Assembly (NCBI RefSeq): GCF_030518235.1
Contig: NZ_JAULSA010000001.1
Coordinates: 372,001 to 436,000 of the forward strand
From: Saccharibacillus sp. CPCC 101409
Lineage (GTDB): Bacteria > Bacillota > Bacilli > Paenibacillales > Paenibacillaceae
Length of the DNA: 64,000 bases
Direction: 5' to 3'
Shown: positions 34,508-42,074 of the stretch, piece after piece
Position numbering within the stretch: the first letter of the stretch is position 1
Layout of the letters: the number at the start of each line of letters is the position of its first letter
Translations under genes and position numbers: made by a program
Notes under the pieces: model-generated
Database searches by the model: none
The model's input: the letters and a program-made list of their open reading frames with translations, nothing else
What the model was told of the DNA's origin: nothing

Positions 34508-34580
34508 CTCACTTATAACTAGATATAGGTTTAAGTGAGTCAATGTTAATCATTCTATAACCATATATGGGGATTGTCAA
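34508..34580 (-). promoter_or_regulatory. nrdIEF promoter with two NrdR-like boxes
   Basis: On the minus strand TTGACA (34575-34580), a 17-bp spacer and TAGAAT (34552-34557). One NrdR-like box, CCATATATGG, lies in the spacer; a second, ACCTATATCTAGT, lies downstream at 34518-34530. The box centres are about 41 bp apart, near four helical turns. The second box sits inside a hairpin whose arms ACTCACTTA/TAAGTGAGT (34508-34540) pair perfectly. NrdR represses nrd operons via such paired boxes; assignment is by resemblance. Confidence 0.65.
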
Positions 34581-35037
34581 AGCACAAATTCGAGAAAAAT
34601 AAATCGTTGGAAATTGGCTGCGGACGCGAAAAAGCGAGCAATCGCAGGAAAAAGGGCGCTTTCCTCGCACGGCACCGGCTAAACGGGAATTGACGCCAAA
34701 AAGAGCAGAGGATTTTTACGCGAATGGCGCAGTGGCGCGGAAGCTGGCTCAAGCGAAAGACAAAGAACGAAGCCGGCAGGTAAAAAAGTGCAAAAAATTT
34801 TGTGTTTTAACGGTGAAAAAAAGTTAGGTATGCGGGAAAAGGATGGGGATAAGCAGTGGAAAAGGTGTGTGCGGACGAGGGGTGAACTGTGGACAGCGGT
34901 GGATAACGGCGGGGCTGTATATTGTGGATGACGGGGATAGTGGGGATAGATCGGGGGCGGCGGAGAAAGGAAAACTAGATATAGAGGAAGGATGCGGATC
35001 GGAGCGGACGAGGCGGAGCGGAGCGAATTGTGCGAAT

Positions 35038-35207
35038 AAGCAGCAATTTTGGCGGATTAGCCGGAAAATGAGACGATTGCTGCGGATCGGCATCAATATT
35101 GGAAGAGGGAAGGACGAGTTTGGCGAAAAGGCGGTAATCGCTCTGAAATTGATGCGCATAAGCAGCAATCGCGGCCGAAACGGCGAAATCAGCACAAATT
35201 GCTGCTT
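35038..35207. repeat. Interspersed intergenic repeat family C (AAGCAGCAATT units)
   Basis: AAGCAGCAATT (35038-35048) and its inverse AATTGCTGCTT (35197-35207) bound the element. Internal copies are ATTGCTGCG near 35076 and ATAAGCAGCAAT near 35158. It lies in the 905-bp gap 34487-35391 downstream of GNAT and upstream of nrdI. The remaining sequence there has DnaA-box-like 9-mers at 34888-34931 but no ORF I can support. Confidence 0.55.
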
Positions 35208-35391
35208 AGTTGCATGAATGGGTGAACAGCGGAGGCCGACTGCGGGGCCCCGACCGGAACGTTACCGAAAAGTCGGCATCGAGACGAAAAACCTGATTGA
35301 AAACCCGGCGCCGGACGAAGTGCGGGCCGGAAGCTGCAGCCGCAGATGCGGCTCCGGCGGGCTCGGCCATCCGGTCTGGGCCCGTTAAGAT

Positions 35392-35967
35392 TCAACCGAC
35401 CGGCTTCGCCATCCGGTCGTATGCGTGCCCGCTCAGCTCCACGGAGCCGTCTTCGCGGTAGCCCAGGCGCTCGTACAGCGCCCGGGCTTTGACGTTCGCG
35501 CGGTCGACGAGGAGCATCGCCCTCGCCTCGCCGAGCTCCGCCGCCCGGCGCTCGAACGCTTCGATCAGCCGGGTCCCGAGTCCGGACCCGCGGTAAGCCT
35601 CGTCCACCGACAGCGAATCCAGGTAGTATTCGCCGGGACGAGCCTCCGGCACCAGGCCGCTTGTCGGCAGGCCGCGGCTCCGCAAGCGCCTGAGCAGCGG
35701 CTCGTCCAGCGCCGCGGCCTCGGCGCCGGGGTAGCTCAGCGCGAAGCCGGCGATGCCGCCGCCTTCCGCTTCGCAGACGAGCACGCTGCGGAAGCTCAGC
35801 CGGCAGTTCGGCAGCCGGAACAGTTCTTCGAGCGCCGACAGGGTGTCCGGCAGATCCTCCGTGCCGGAGATGGTGTAGGCGATATCGCCGATCGCCTCGA
35901 GCATTAAGAGCGAGACGGCGGAGGCGTCGCCGGGAGCGGCGGGGCGGATACGGAAAGAGGGAGTCAT
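35392..35967 (-). CDS. GNAT-family N-acetyltransferase
   Basis: 191 residues. The acetyl-CoA pyrophosphate-binding motif is EAYRGSGLGTRLIEAFERRA, preceded by the beta-4 strand YYLDSLSVD and followed by LLVDRANVKARALYERLGYRE. Most members acetylate small amines or protein N-termini; the acceptor here is unknown. ATG 35967 has AAAGGAGG at ideal spacing; the open frame extends 32 codons upstream into tandem repeat DNA and is not used. Confidence 0.9.
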   Translation of the reverse strand: MTPSFRIRPAAPGDASAVSLLMLEAIGDIAYTISGTEDLPDTLSALEELFRLPNCRLSFRSVLVCEAEGGGIAGFALSYPGAEAAALDEPLLRRLRSRGLPTSGLVPEARPGEYYLDSLSVDEAYRGSGLGTRLIEAFERRAAELGEARAMLLVDRANVKARALYERLGYREDGSVELSGHAYDRMAKPVG

Positions 35968-36042
35968 GGATGTGCCTCCTTTGGGCTTTAAGTATGTAGG
36001 GATTGAAAGATTAGAGGATTGAAAGATTAAATTCAGGGATCG

Positions 36043-36122
36043 AAGACAAAAGATCGAAGTCAAAAGATTAAGACAAAAGATTAAGACAAAAGATTAAGTC
36101 AAAAGATTAAAGTCAAAAGATT
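36043..36122 (+). repeat. 13-bp tandem repeat (AAGWCAAAAGATT), six copies
   Basis: Six near-identical 13-14 bp units, two of them exactly repeated, in the gap between the GNAT and phosphoglycerate mutase genes. The preceding 36000-36040 contains looser GATTGAAAGATT copies. Confidence 0.85.
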
Positions 36123-36123
36123 T

Positions 36124-36295
36124 CTTTGAACTTTCCGGAAATTTCCGGTCGTTCAAAGATGGGGCACCATGGATCAGAATGCAGATTCTTATTGGAATCT
36201 GCATTCCGAGTCTGAGGGGAAAGGCCCCGTTCGGTTTTCCTCCGGAAAACTAGGGTGAGCAGAACCCGGATTCTTGCTTAATCCGGATTCTGCTC
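36124..36295. other. Array of three long hairpins downstream of the mutase gene
   Basis: Hairpin 1: CTTTGAAC/GTTCAAAG enclosing the palindrome CCGGAAATTTCCGG (36124-36158). Hairpin 2: GAATGCAGATTC/GAATCTGCATTC with a 6-nt loop (36177-36206). Hairpin 3: 15 of 16 bp around a 7-nt loop (36257-36295), whose right arm includes the last codons of the mutase gene. None has a clean T-run. Confidence 0.6.
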
Positions 36296-37027
36296 GGGAT
36301 CAGCAGCTTCCCTTTTCTTCTCTTCCACTTTCGTCGGATGCCCCAAATAAAACCTCCGAATCGGTTTAATCTCGTCATCCAGCTCGTAAACGAGCGGAAC
36401 GCCGGTGGGGATATTCAAATCCAGCAGTTCATGTTCTTCGAGGTCCTCCATAAATTTAATCAGCGCCCGGATGGTGTTGCCGTGGGCGGCGATGATAATC
36501 CGTTCTTTCTGGCGGATCAGGGGAACGATGCGGTCGTCCCAGTATTCGCCGACTCGGTCGATCGTATCCTGGAGACTTTCTCCGGCGGGCAGGAAGCCCG
36601 GATCGAGTTTGGAGTAGCGCGCGTCTTCCTGGGGACGGCGTTTGTCGCCGGCTTCGAGCAGGGGAGGGCGGGAGTTCAGGCTGCGCCGCCAGATATGCAC
36701 CTGTTCTTCGCCGTATTTCTCGGCGGTTTCCGATTTGCTCAAACCTTGAAGAGCGCCGTAATGCCGTTCGTTCAACTTCCACGATTTCTCTACGGGAATC
36801 CAGAGCAGGCCCAATTCGTCGAGGACGTGATACAGCGTCTTGATCGAGCGCTGGAGGACCGACGCAAAAGCGGCGTCGAAGATATACCCCGTTTCGCGCA
36901 GAATCTGTCCGGCTTCCCTGGCCTCGTCCAGTCCCCGCTCGGTCAGGTCCACGTCGGTCCAGCCCGTAAACAAATTCTGTTGGTTCCATTCGCTTTGTCC
37001 GTGTCTTACCATCACTACGCGGTACAT
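36278..37027 (-). CDS. gpmA: 2,3-bisphosphoglycerate-dependent phosphoglycerate mutase
   Basis: 249 residues, the usual length. RHGQSEWN holds the phosphohistidine; LNERHYGALQGLSK and AAHGNTIRAL supply the second histidine and phosphate contacts. It interconverts 3- and 2-phosphoglycerate in glycolysis and gluconeogenesis. ATG 37027 has AAAAGGAG 8 nt upstream, giving the standard N-terminus MYRVVMVRHG; a further ATG at 37048 has no ribosome site. The last codons overlap a long hairpin. Most Firmicutes rely on the cofactor-independent GpmI in the glycolytic operon, so this is probably a second enzyme. Confidence 0.93.
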   Translation of the reverse strand: MYRVVMVRHGQSEWNQQNLFTGWTDVDLTERGLDEAREAGQILRETGYIFDAAFASVLQRSIKTLYHVLDELGLLWIPVEKSWKLNERHYGALQGLSKSETAEKYGEEQVHIWRRSLNSRPPLLEAGDKRRPQEDARYSKLDPGFLPAGESLQDTIDRVGEYWDDRIVPLIRQKERIIIAAHGNTIRALIKFMEDLEEHELLDLNIPTGVPLVYELDDEIKPIRRFYLGHPTKVEEKKREAADPEQNPD

Positions 37028-37159
37028 AACTGCATCTCCTTTTGGCAAATTCTCTTTTTCGATTTACTGTGCTGCCCATAAGCCGTCTTCTACTATTTAA
37101 AGCAGGCGAGGCATTTTGAAAGGGAGTTCGAAAAATGAATACGGAAAGAAAGCAAAAAT

Positions 37160-37196
37160 CCCTCCTGCCTGCGGCGCGGGGCCGCAGGCAGGAGGG
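37160..37196 (-). terminator. Terminator of the low-complexity lipoprotein gene
   Basis: A perfect 16-bp stem CCCTCCTGCCTGCGGC/GCCGCAGGCAGGAGGG. On the minus strand it is followed by ATTTTTGCTTTC. Confidence 0.9.
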
Positions 37197-37212
37197 ATGA
37201 AGCGAAAAAGCA

Positions 37213-37887
37213 TTACTGTCCGCCGTCGAGCGTCGTAATCTCCGTGATAGTCAGCACCGTCGTCTGGTCGTCGATCTTGTCTTCGGTGTAGGTGTACTTG
37301 ACCATCGCCTGCGACGGGATCGTCGAGATCTGGTCCTGCGCTGCTTCGGACAGCTGGTACGAGACCGCTTTGCCGTCCACTTCGATCTCGACGGTATGGC
37401 TGTCGGCCAGGCCGCTGTATTCGCCCTGTCCGTTCAGCGCTCCGTCTTTCGGCGTTTCGGCCGGAGCCGTATCGGTCTTGCCGGTGTCTTTGGAATCCGT
37501 GCCGGATGTACCGCCGGTGCTTGCGGCGGGCGTTTCCGTCTTGCCGCTGTCGGCCGGTGCGGTGTCGGTCTTGCCGCTTTCCTTCGTATCGGACGAGGAA
37601 GAATCGGTCGTGCCGGAAGTTCCGCTGTTGTCCGCAGGCGTGCTGTCCGCGGCCGGGCTGTCTTCCGCTGCTTCGGTATCTTCCGCGGCGGCATCCGGTT
37701 CTTCGGCCGGTTCCGCGGTGTCGTCCGCGATCGTTTCCTCTTCGTTGTTGGTGACTTCGCCGTCGGATTGCGAGCTCTGCTCGGCATCCGGTACCGGAGA
37801 AGCGGCTTCGTTGCTGCCGCAGGCGCTCAGTACGCCGGTCAGCATAAGCGTCAGGGCCAGATAAGATAAAGATTTCATTTTATTCAT
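37213..37887 (-). CDS. Lipoprotein with long Ser/Thr/Asp/Glu-rich linker
   Basis: 224 residues: signal peptide with lipobox VLSAC (Cys about 23). An acidic, disordered region follows from 30 to 150 with repeated TGKTDTAPA and SSSDTKESG phrases. A small folded C-terminal domain (about 155-224) has GLADSHTVEIEVDGKAVSYQL and VLTITEI. The C-terminal domain looks beta-rich and unassigned. It should be tethered to the membrane and reach through the wall. ATG 37887 is chosen because GGAGGTG is about 9 nt upstream. Linker repeats are visible in DNA as imperfect copies and may vary in length. Confidence 0.75.
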   Translation of the reverse strand: MNKMKSLSYLALTLMLTGVLSACGSNEAASPVPDAEQSSQSDGEVTNNEEETIADDTAEPAEEPDAAAEDTEAAEDSPAADSTPADNSGTSGTTDSSSSDTKESGKTDTAPADSGKTETPAASTGGTSGTDSKDTGKTDTAPAETPKDGALNGQGEYSGLADSHTVEIEVDGKAVSYQLSEAAQDQISTIPSQAMVKYTYTEDKIDDQTTVLTITEITTLDGGQ

Positions 37888-38045
37888 TCGGTCAAACACC
37901 TCCAAATGGTTATACGCCGGACTTTCTGAAAAGTTACACGGCTGCTCCCCGCTATCGACCCGGACGGATCGTCGAGGTTTTTTCTCATTATACCTTCTTT
38001 GAACCCGGGAAGGCTTACATCATTGTTACCCGAAAGGGGGTGAGA

Positions 38046-38216
38046 ATGCAAATTGGCAAGGAGATTACGCTTGGACAAGATGCAGTCCTATCTATTATAA
38101 AAAACGGATTAGGTCTATAGGGTGGGGTGTCGATTGCCGTGATATGGATCTTAAGTCTCGGAATAATGATTGTTCAAGAAAATATCGGTACCCGGAACCC
38201 AAGAAATACAGTATGA
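38046..38216 (+). CDS. Possible small ORF pair split by an amber codon
   Basis: An ATG preceded by AAAGGGGGTGAGA opens a 24-codon frame (MQIGKEITLGQDAVLSIIKNG...) ending in TAG at 38118. In the same frame, after GGTGGG, a GTG at 38127 opens 29 codons with a hydrophobic helix (VSIAVIWILSLGIMIVQE) and a basic tail ending at 38216. It may be two tiny peptides, a small membrane protein interrupted by a stop, or chance. The rest of the gap 37888-38329 shows nothing else. It is too short for coding statistics to decide. Confidence 0.25.
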
Positions 38217-38329
38217 TTTTATTAGTCGCTAAAGGGAATTGAAGGCAAGATTCCATATAGAAGGCATAAGGGCTTAAATGATCTGCCGTTCCAAGCGGTC
38301 GGCCGATACGACGGGAGTCTAAATCGTAT

Positions 38330-39052
38330 ATGAAAAAACAATCCGAAGATGCGATCAAAGCCAGTTCGGCAGCCTTTGCGCTTCTTGCGCTGGCGATCTT
38401 ATCGCTGCCGCTGCTGCCCTTCATTATTCTTGGTATAGGGCAGGCGATTCAATCCATACCGGATCCTTCCGTCTACAAGAAAACGCAGAGCTTTTTGGAA
38501 GAGAAGTATGGAGGCGAATTTGAAGTCAAGCGGATGAAACAAGGCTGGCACGATGAATATTCGGGAATCGCTTATACCGGGAAGGACCGTTATTCCTTTC
38601 ATGTAGCGGCTTTCAAAGCACCGCATAATTATTACGTTCAAGACGATTATCCGCTCCAGCAGACGATTCGGCCGATAATCGGACAAATTTTTGGAGATGA
38701 ATCGAAGCTGGTTTACGAAGTGGAATATAGTTGGCCGCAGCTGTACACGAATAATAGCGGCGATTGGAAAGACCCGTTGACACAGCGTGCGGAGAGGGAA
38801 GTGAGTATCAATATTCATTTGTACAGTTCGGATCCGGACCTGACCGCGCATTCGGCCGCATTCGAGCGGCTCGCAAACGAGATTGCAGCTGAACAACTGC
38901 AGTTGGACAATCTGTCGGTTGTTCAAGTCAAAGCCGGGGCAGTCGATTCGGAGTTTCTCGACAAGCCTTATGACAAAAAAGAAAAATCGATAATCGAGAC
39001 TTACTTTTGGAATGAAAAGCAAAGAAAATTCCGGTCTCGAAGCGATGAATAA
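38330..39052 (+). CDS. Unknown membrane-anchored protein, first of a paralogous pair
   Basis: 240 residues. One or two hydrophobic segments at 15-40 (ALLALAILSLPLLPFIILG) suggest an anchor. The remaining 200 residues form an alpha/beta domain with FLEEKYGGEFEVKRM, FHVAAFKAPHNYYVQDDYPL and IRPIIGQIF. The same blocks recur in the next gene, so the two are diverged duplicates. I do not recognise the family. The gene is more A/T-rich than its partner. The ribosome site is modest (GGGAG at long spacing). Confidence 0.7.
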   Translation: MKKQSEDAIKASSAAFALLALAILSLPLLPFIILGIGQAIQSIPDPSVYKKTQSFLEEKYGGEFEVKRMKQGWHDEYSGIAYTGKDRYSFHVAAFKAPHNYYVQDDYPLQQTIRPIIGQIFGDESKLVYEVEYSWPQLYTNNSGDWKDPLTQRAEREVSINIHLYSSDPDLTAHSAAFERLANEIAAEQLQLDNLSVVQVKAGAVDSEFLDKPYDKKEKSIIETYFWNEKQRKFRSRSDE

Positions 39053-39073
39053 GAAAACCGGGGGAATCTTATC

Positions 39074-39871
39074 ATGAAACTCAAAATCCGGACCTTCACG
39101 CTCCTGCTCGCGGCGGGGGCCGTGCTTGCGATCGGGGCGAAGCCGGCGGTGCAGCGGGCGCTGGGCGAAAGCCAGGGCGTCAGCCTGAATGCCAAAGGCA
39201 CGCTGGAGAGCATGACGGAGCGGCAGCTCGAAGACAAATACGGCCGCTCTTTTACGCTGCAAATGCTTGACGAAACACAGGTGGGCGCGCGGTACGAAAG
39301 TATTCTTTCGCAGACCGATGCGCCGCAAAGCGGCACGGGAACGCGCTCCGGCGACGCGGGCGACCACCTGCGCCAGACTCTTTTTTTCCACGCGGCGGGC
39401 TTCAAGGTCGGCCAGTACTTCCGCATCCAGGACGATTACGAGCTGCAGCGGCTGGTCCGGCCGATCGTCGAGGAGGAAATGGGCGCCGCTTCCGATATGC
39501 TGTACGATCTTACATACGCTTCGCCGGATTTGTTTACCCATATCGACGAGATCAATACGGACTGGAACGAACTGCTGAAGAACCGGGCCAGGTCCGACCT
39601 TAAGATCAACCTGGTCTTTTACGCAAAAGTAGTGCCCAAATACGAACTCGCCGAGAAGCTGAACCGGGTGCAGCGGCGTTTGGAAAATGAACATCTGGGC
39701 ATCGGCAAACTGCGCGTGTATCGGGTGGACGAACCGGACTTCGACGAAAAGCTGCTGACGACGCCTTCCGGCAAACTCGCTAAGATCATCCGGGAAACGT
39801 GCAAACCGGCCGCTGCGGGCGAAGGCAACCGGTGGGGATTGGAGTGCGGACCGTTCGCGGGTTTCGATTGA
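39074..39871 (+). CDS. Unknown exported protein, second of a paralogous pair
   Basis: 265 residues with an N-terminal signal/anchor (FTLLLAAGAVLAIGA). The shared domain has QLEDKYGRSFTLQML, FFHAAGFKVGQYFRIQDDYEL and VRPIVEEEM, aligning with the upstream gene without large gaps. It is much richer in G/C than its paralogue, so the duplication is old or one copy came from elsewhere. GGGGGAA precedes the ATG and the gene follows after 21 bp, so the two are probably co-transcribed. Function unknown. Confidence 0.72.
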   Translation: MKLKIRTFTLLLAAGAVLAIGAKPAVQRALGESQGVSLNAKGTLESMTERQLEDKYGRSFTLQMLDETQVGARYESILSQTDAPQSGTGTRSGDAGDHLRQTLFFHAAGFKVGQYFRIQDDYELQRLVRPIVEEEMGAASDMLYDLTYASPDLFTHIDEINTDWNELLKNRARSDLKINLVFYAKVVPKYELAEKLNRVQRRLENEHLGIGKLRVYRVDEPDFDEKLLTTPSGKLAKIIRETCKPAAAGEGNRWGLECGPFAGFD

Positions 39872-40031
39872 TTCTCTTTTTCGCACCGCTTGGCCGCCGC
39901 TCGCAATGACCGCTTCGATCGGGTAAACTGGTAGACGTGGATTGATCAGCGCGCCGTATCGGCACCGTCCCTTAGCGAGCAGCCGGGAGGTGTCGATCGC
40001 AGAGAGCGCGGACGAGAGGAGAGTTTCAATC

Positions 40032-40511
40032 ATGACTCAAGAACAAGAACGGCAGGAACAGCAAGTTCGCGGCGCCGCCGACTTGGCCGCGCATTTCGAT
40101 GTAACGGTCGAGCAGGCGCGGGAACTGCCTTTTGCCGAAGGACAGACGCTGATCTGGAAGGAAGCGTTCAATCTGGACAGCTGGCTTATTCTGATGCAGC
40201 CGTCGGACAACCCGCAGCAGCCGGAGCCTTTCTTCGGCAATATCGACGGACAGGGCTGGGCATTCCTGTTCACCGATCCGATGCACGCCCAGGTGTTCGC
40301 GCGCAACAATCAGCTGGTGACGCCGGGCGGCAACGTGATGATCGCCAAGATGCAGGTGCAGCCGATGATCAACTGGCTGGAAGAGATCGGCGAATCGGGA
40401 CTGTACGGCGTGCGTTTTAACGAAGGGGAGCAGGGCTGGTTCTCGCCGATAGCGAATCTGCGCGATATGCAGGCGTACGTGGAAGAGCGCACAGGCGGCG
40501 GATTGGAGTAA
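40032..40511 (+). CDS. Small cytoplasmic hypothetical protein (SseB-like layout)
   Basis: 159 residues, no signal peptide or membrane helix. It has blocks such as GWAFLFTDPMHAQVFAR, GGNVMIAKMQVQPMINWLEEIGESG and GVRFNEGEQGWFSPI. The FTDP..A..FA and NWL..L patterns recall SseB-type proteins, but the match is loose. ATG 40032 is chosen because GAGAGGAGAG lies just upstream. It is a single gene before a terminator. I do not assign a function. Confidence 0.7.
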   Translation: MTQEQERQEQQVRGAADLAAHFDVTVEQARELPFAEGQTLIWKEAFNLDSWLILMQPSDNPQQPEPFFGNIDGQGWAFLFTDPMHAQVFARNNQLVTPGGNVMIAKMQVQPMINWLEEIGESGLYGVRFNEGEQGWFSPIANLRDMQAYVEERTGGGLE

Positions 40512-40544
40512 AGTTTTTAATCGCATAATCGGAAAAGGTCAAAC

Positions 40545-40583
40545 AGCGCACGCACGGAACTGTCCGTGAAAGTGCGCTTTTTT
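40545..40583. terminator. Bidirectional terminator
   Basis: AGCGCAC/GTGCGCT outer stem with inner CACGGA/TCCGTG, then T6, between converging genes. Confidence 0.8.
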
Positions 40584-40595
40584 GTGCGTCGGCAC

Positions 40596-41363
40596 TTAAA
40601 AATCCAACGTTTCCCCGTCCGCCGGAATTAACACACGCGCTTCCAATCCCTGCTTCCGCAAACCGTCCGCCAGATCGGCGCGCGTGGTCAGGCAGTGATT
40701 GATCGCTTCCAGATGCACCGCGACGACCTGGGTGTCCGGCGCGTATCGGCATACGGCGGCCGCGTCTTCCGGCGTCATGGTGATGGGATCGCCTTCGTTG
40801 AAACGCGCGCCGCCGGAGTTGATGACCGTAACGTCCGGACGGTAGCGGTCCAGCGCGTCTTCGACTTCGTCGCACCAGATGGTGTCGCCCGCGATATACA
40901 GGGTCGGTTCGCCGGGAGCGCGCAGCACGAAACCGGATACCCGGCCCATCGCGCGTCCGATCTCGCCCGTTCCGTGCCGGCCGGAAGTTCGGGAGATCGT
41001 TACGCCGGCGTGCGTCAGTTCGGACTCGACCGGATAGATGCGGGTAAAGCCTTTTTCGCCGATGCGTTCTTCGTCTCCGGGTTGGCAAAACAGCGGGACT
41101 TCGCCGCCGAGCCGACCGGTCAGCAGATTCTGCGCGCCCGCGTCGTCCCAGTGGTCGAGATGCAGATGCGTAAGCAGCACGGCGTCCGGGGAAGACAGAC
41201 TCTCGGTGTCTACCGGCAGCGGCGCCAGCGGGTTGCGGCGGTCGTTCGGGGTGTTGCGTACCGGCGGATTGTGCCCCTGCGGACTGAGCGCGGGATCGAC
41301 GATCCAGGTCAAGCCGCCGTACCGCAGCCGCAGCGTGGCGTTGCGAATCAATTGAAGTTGCAT
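40596..41363 (-). CDS. Metallo-beta-lactamase-fold hydrolase (UlaG-like)
   Basis: 255 residues. The metal motif THLHLDHWDD (HxHxDH) is followed by AGDTIWCDEVEDAL and VINSGGARF, then VVAVHLEAINHC, giving the full metal-ligand set of the UlaG/YycJ-type MBL group. These act as lactonases or nucleases; here the product is unknown. ATG 41363 follows GAGGAGG at 9 nt. It is divergent from an Lrp/AsnC regulator, which may control it. A TATAAT on the minus strand at 41399-41404 probably belongs to its promoter, without a good -35. Confidence 0.88.
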   Translation of the reverse strand: MQLQLIRNATLRLRYGGLTWIVDPALSPQGHNPPVRNTPNDRRNPLAPLPVDTESLSSPDAVLLTHLHLDHWDDAGAQNLLTGRLGGEVPLFCQPGDEERIGEKGFTRIYPVESELTHAGVTISRTSGRHGTGEIGRAMGRVSGFVLRAPGEPTLYIAGDTIWCDEVEDALDRYRPDVTVINSGGARFNEGDPITMTPEDAAAVCRYAPDTQVVAVHLEAINHCLTTRADLADGLRKQGLEARVLIPADGETLDF

Positions 41364-41491
41364 GTTTGTCAGCCTCCTCGGCACAAGGTATACTGCCCAT
41401 TATAGAAGAAGCGCGGTCCGCGGCCTACAACCGGATGAAAGGAAATCGGCGGCCGGACTTTCACGGTGAAAAAAGAAGGAGAAGAGAGCAG

Positions 41492-41959
41492 ATGGATACG
41501 GAAACGAAACGCGGAACTTCGAGCGCTCCGGCATCGTCGACATTCGACGCAACGGACCGGGCGATCCTGGACCTGCTGCTGGGAGACTCCATGCGCACCA
41601 ACAAAGAGATCGGCGAGATCGTGCACTTGACCGGACAGGCTGTCGGGGCGAGAGTACGGCGGATGCGGGAAAACGGCGTGATCGAAGGCTATACGCTGCG
41701 CTGGAATCCGGCGAAGATCGGGCTGGGTACGGAAGCGTTTGTGACCGTGTTTCTGAATTCGGGGACCATTCATGCCGCCTTTCTGGCGTTCGCGCAGCAC
41801 GATGAACGGGTGACGCAGATCGACCGGACGGGCGGCGAAGGCTGCTATCTGCTGCGGCTCCGCACGGCTTCGCCGGAGGAACTGAACGACTTTTTGCAGG
41901 AGATGTTGAAGTACGGGAATTATCGGGTGAATCTGTCGATGGGGCGGTTGAAAGGGTGA
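41492..41959 (+). CDS. Lrp/AsnC-family transcriptional regulator
   Basis: 155 residues. The N-terminal winged helix (residues 18-75) has DRAILDLLLGDSMRTNKEIGE and LTGQAVGARVRRMRENGVIEGY. A RAM-like ligand domain follows (about 78-153). Lrp/AsnC proteins sense amino acids and bind DNA as octamers. The best start is ATG 41492 after AAGGAG. It is divergent from the MBL hydrolase. The effector cannot be predicted. Confidence 0.92.
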   Translation: MDTETKRGTSSAPASSTFDATDRAILDLLLGDSMRTNKEIGEIVHLTGQAVGARVRRMRENGVIEGYTLRWNPAKIGLGTEAFVTVFLNSGTIHAAFLAFAQHDERVTQIDRTGGEGCYLLRLRTASPEELNDFLQEMLKYGNYRVNLSMGRLKG

Positions 41960-41999
41960 TGCGGCTAAAGGGAAATCAACCGGAGGCTTCGAAAAATAA

Positions 42000-42044
42000 A
42001 AAACGGATGCGAGGCTCCGGCGGGGAGCGGAACGCATCCGTTTT
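42000..42044. terminator. Bidirectional terminator
   Basis: AAAACGGATGCG pairs perfectly with CGCATCCGTTTT, then T3 more, between the Lrp/AsnC gene and the convergent DUF4179 gene. Confidence 0.9.
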
Positions 42045-42074
42045 TTTGATGGTTTAAGCCGTGCCCGACTGCGA

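Noticed and set aside
34843-35217. 124-codon plus-strand frame in the nrdI-GNAT gap
   Set aside because: It is built from repeat family C and low-complexity DNA, with no ribosome site or recognisable motif.
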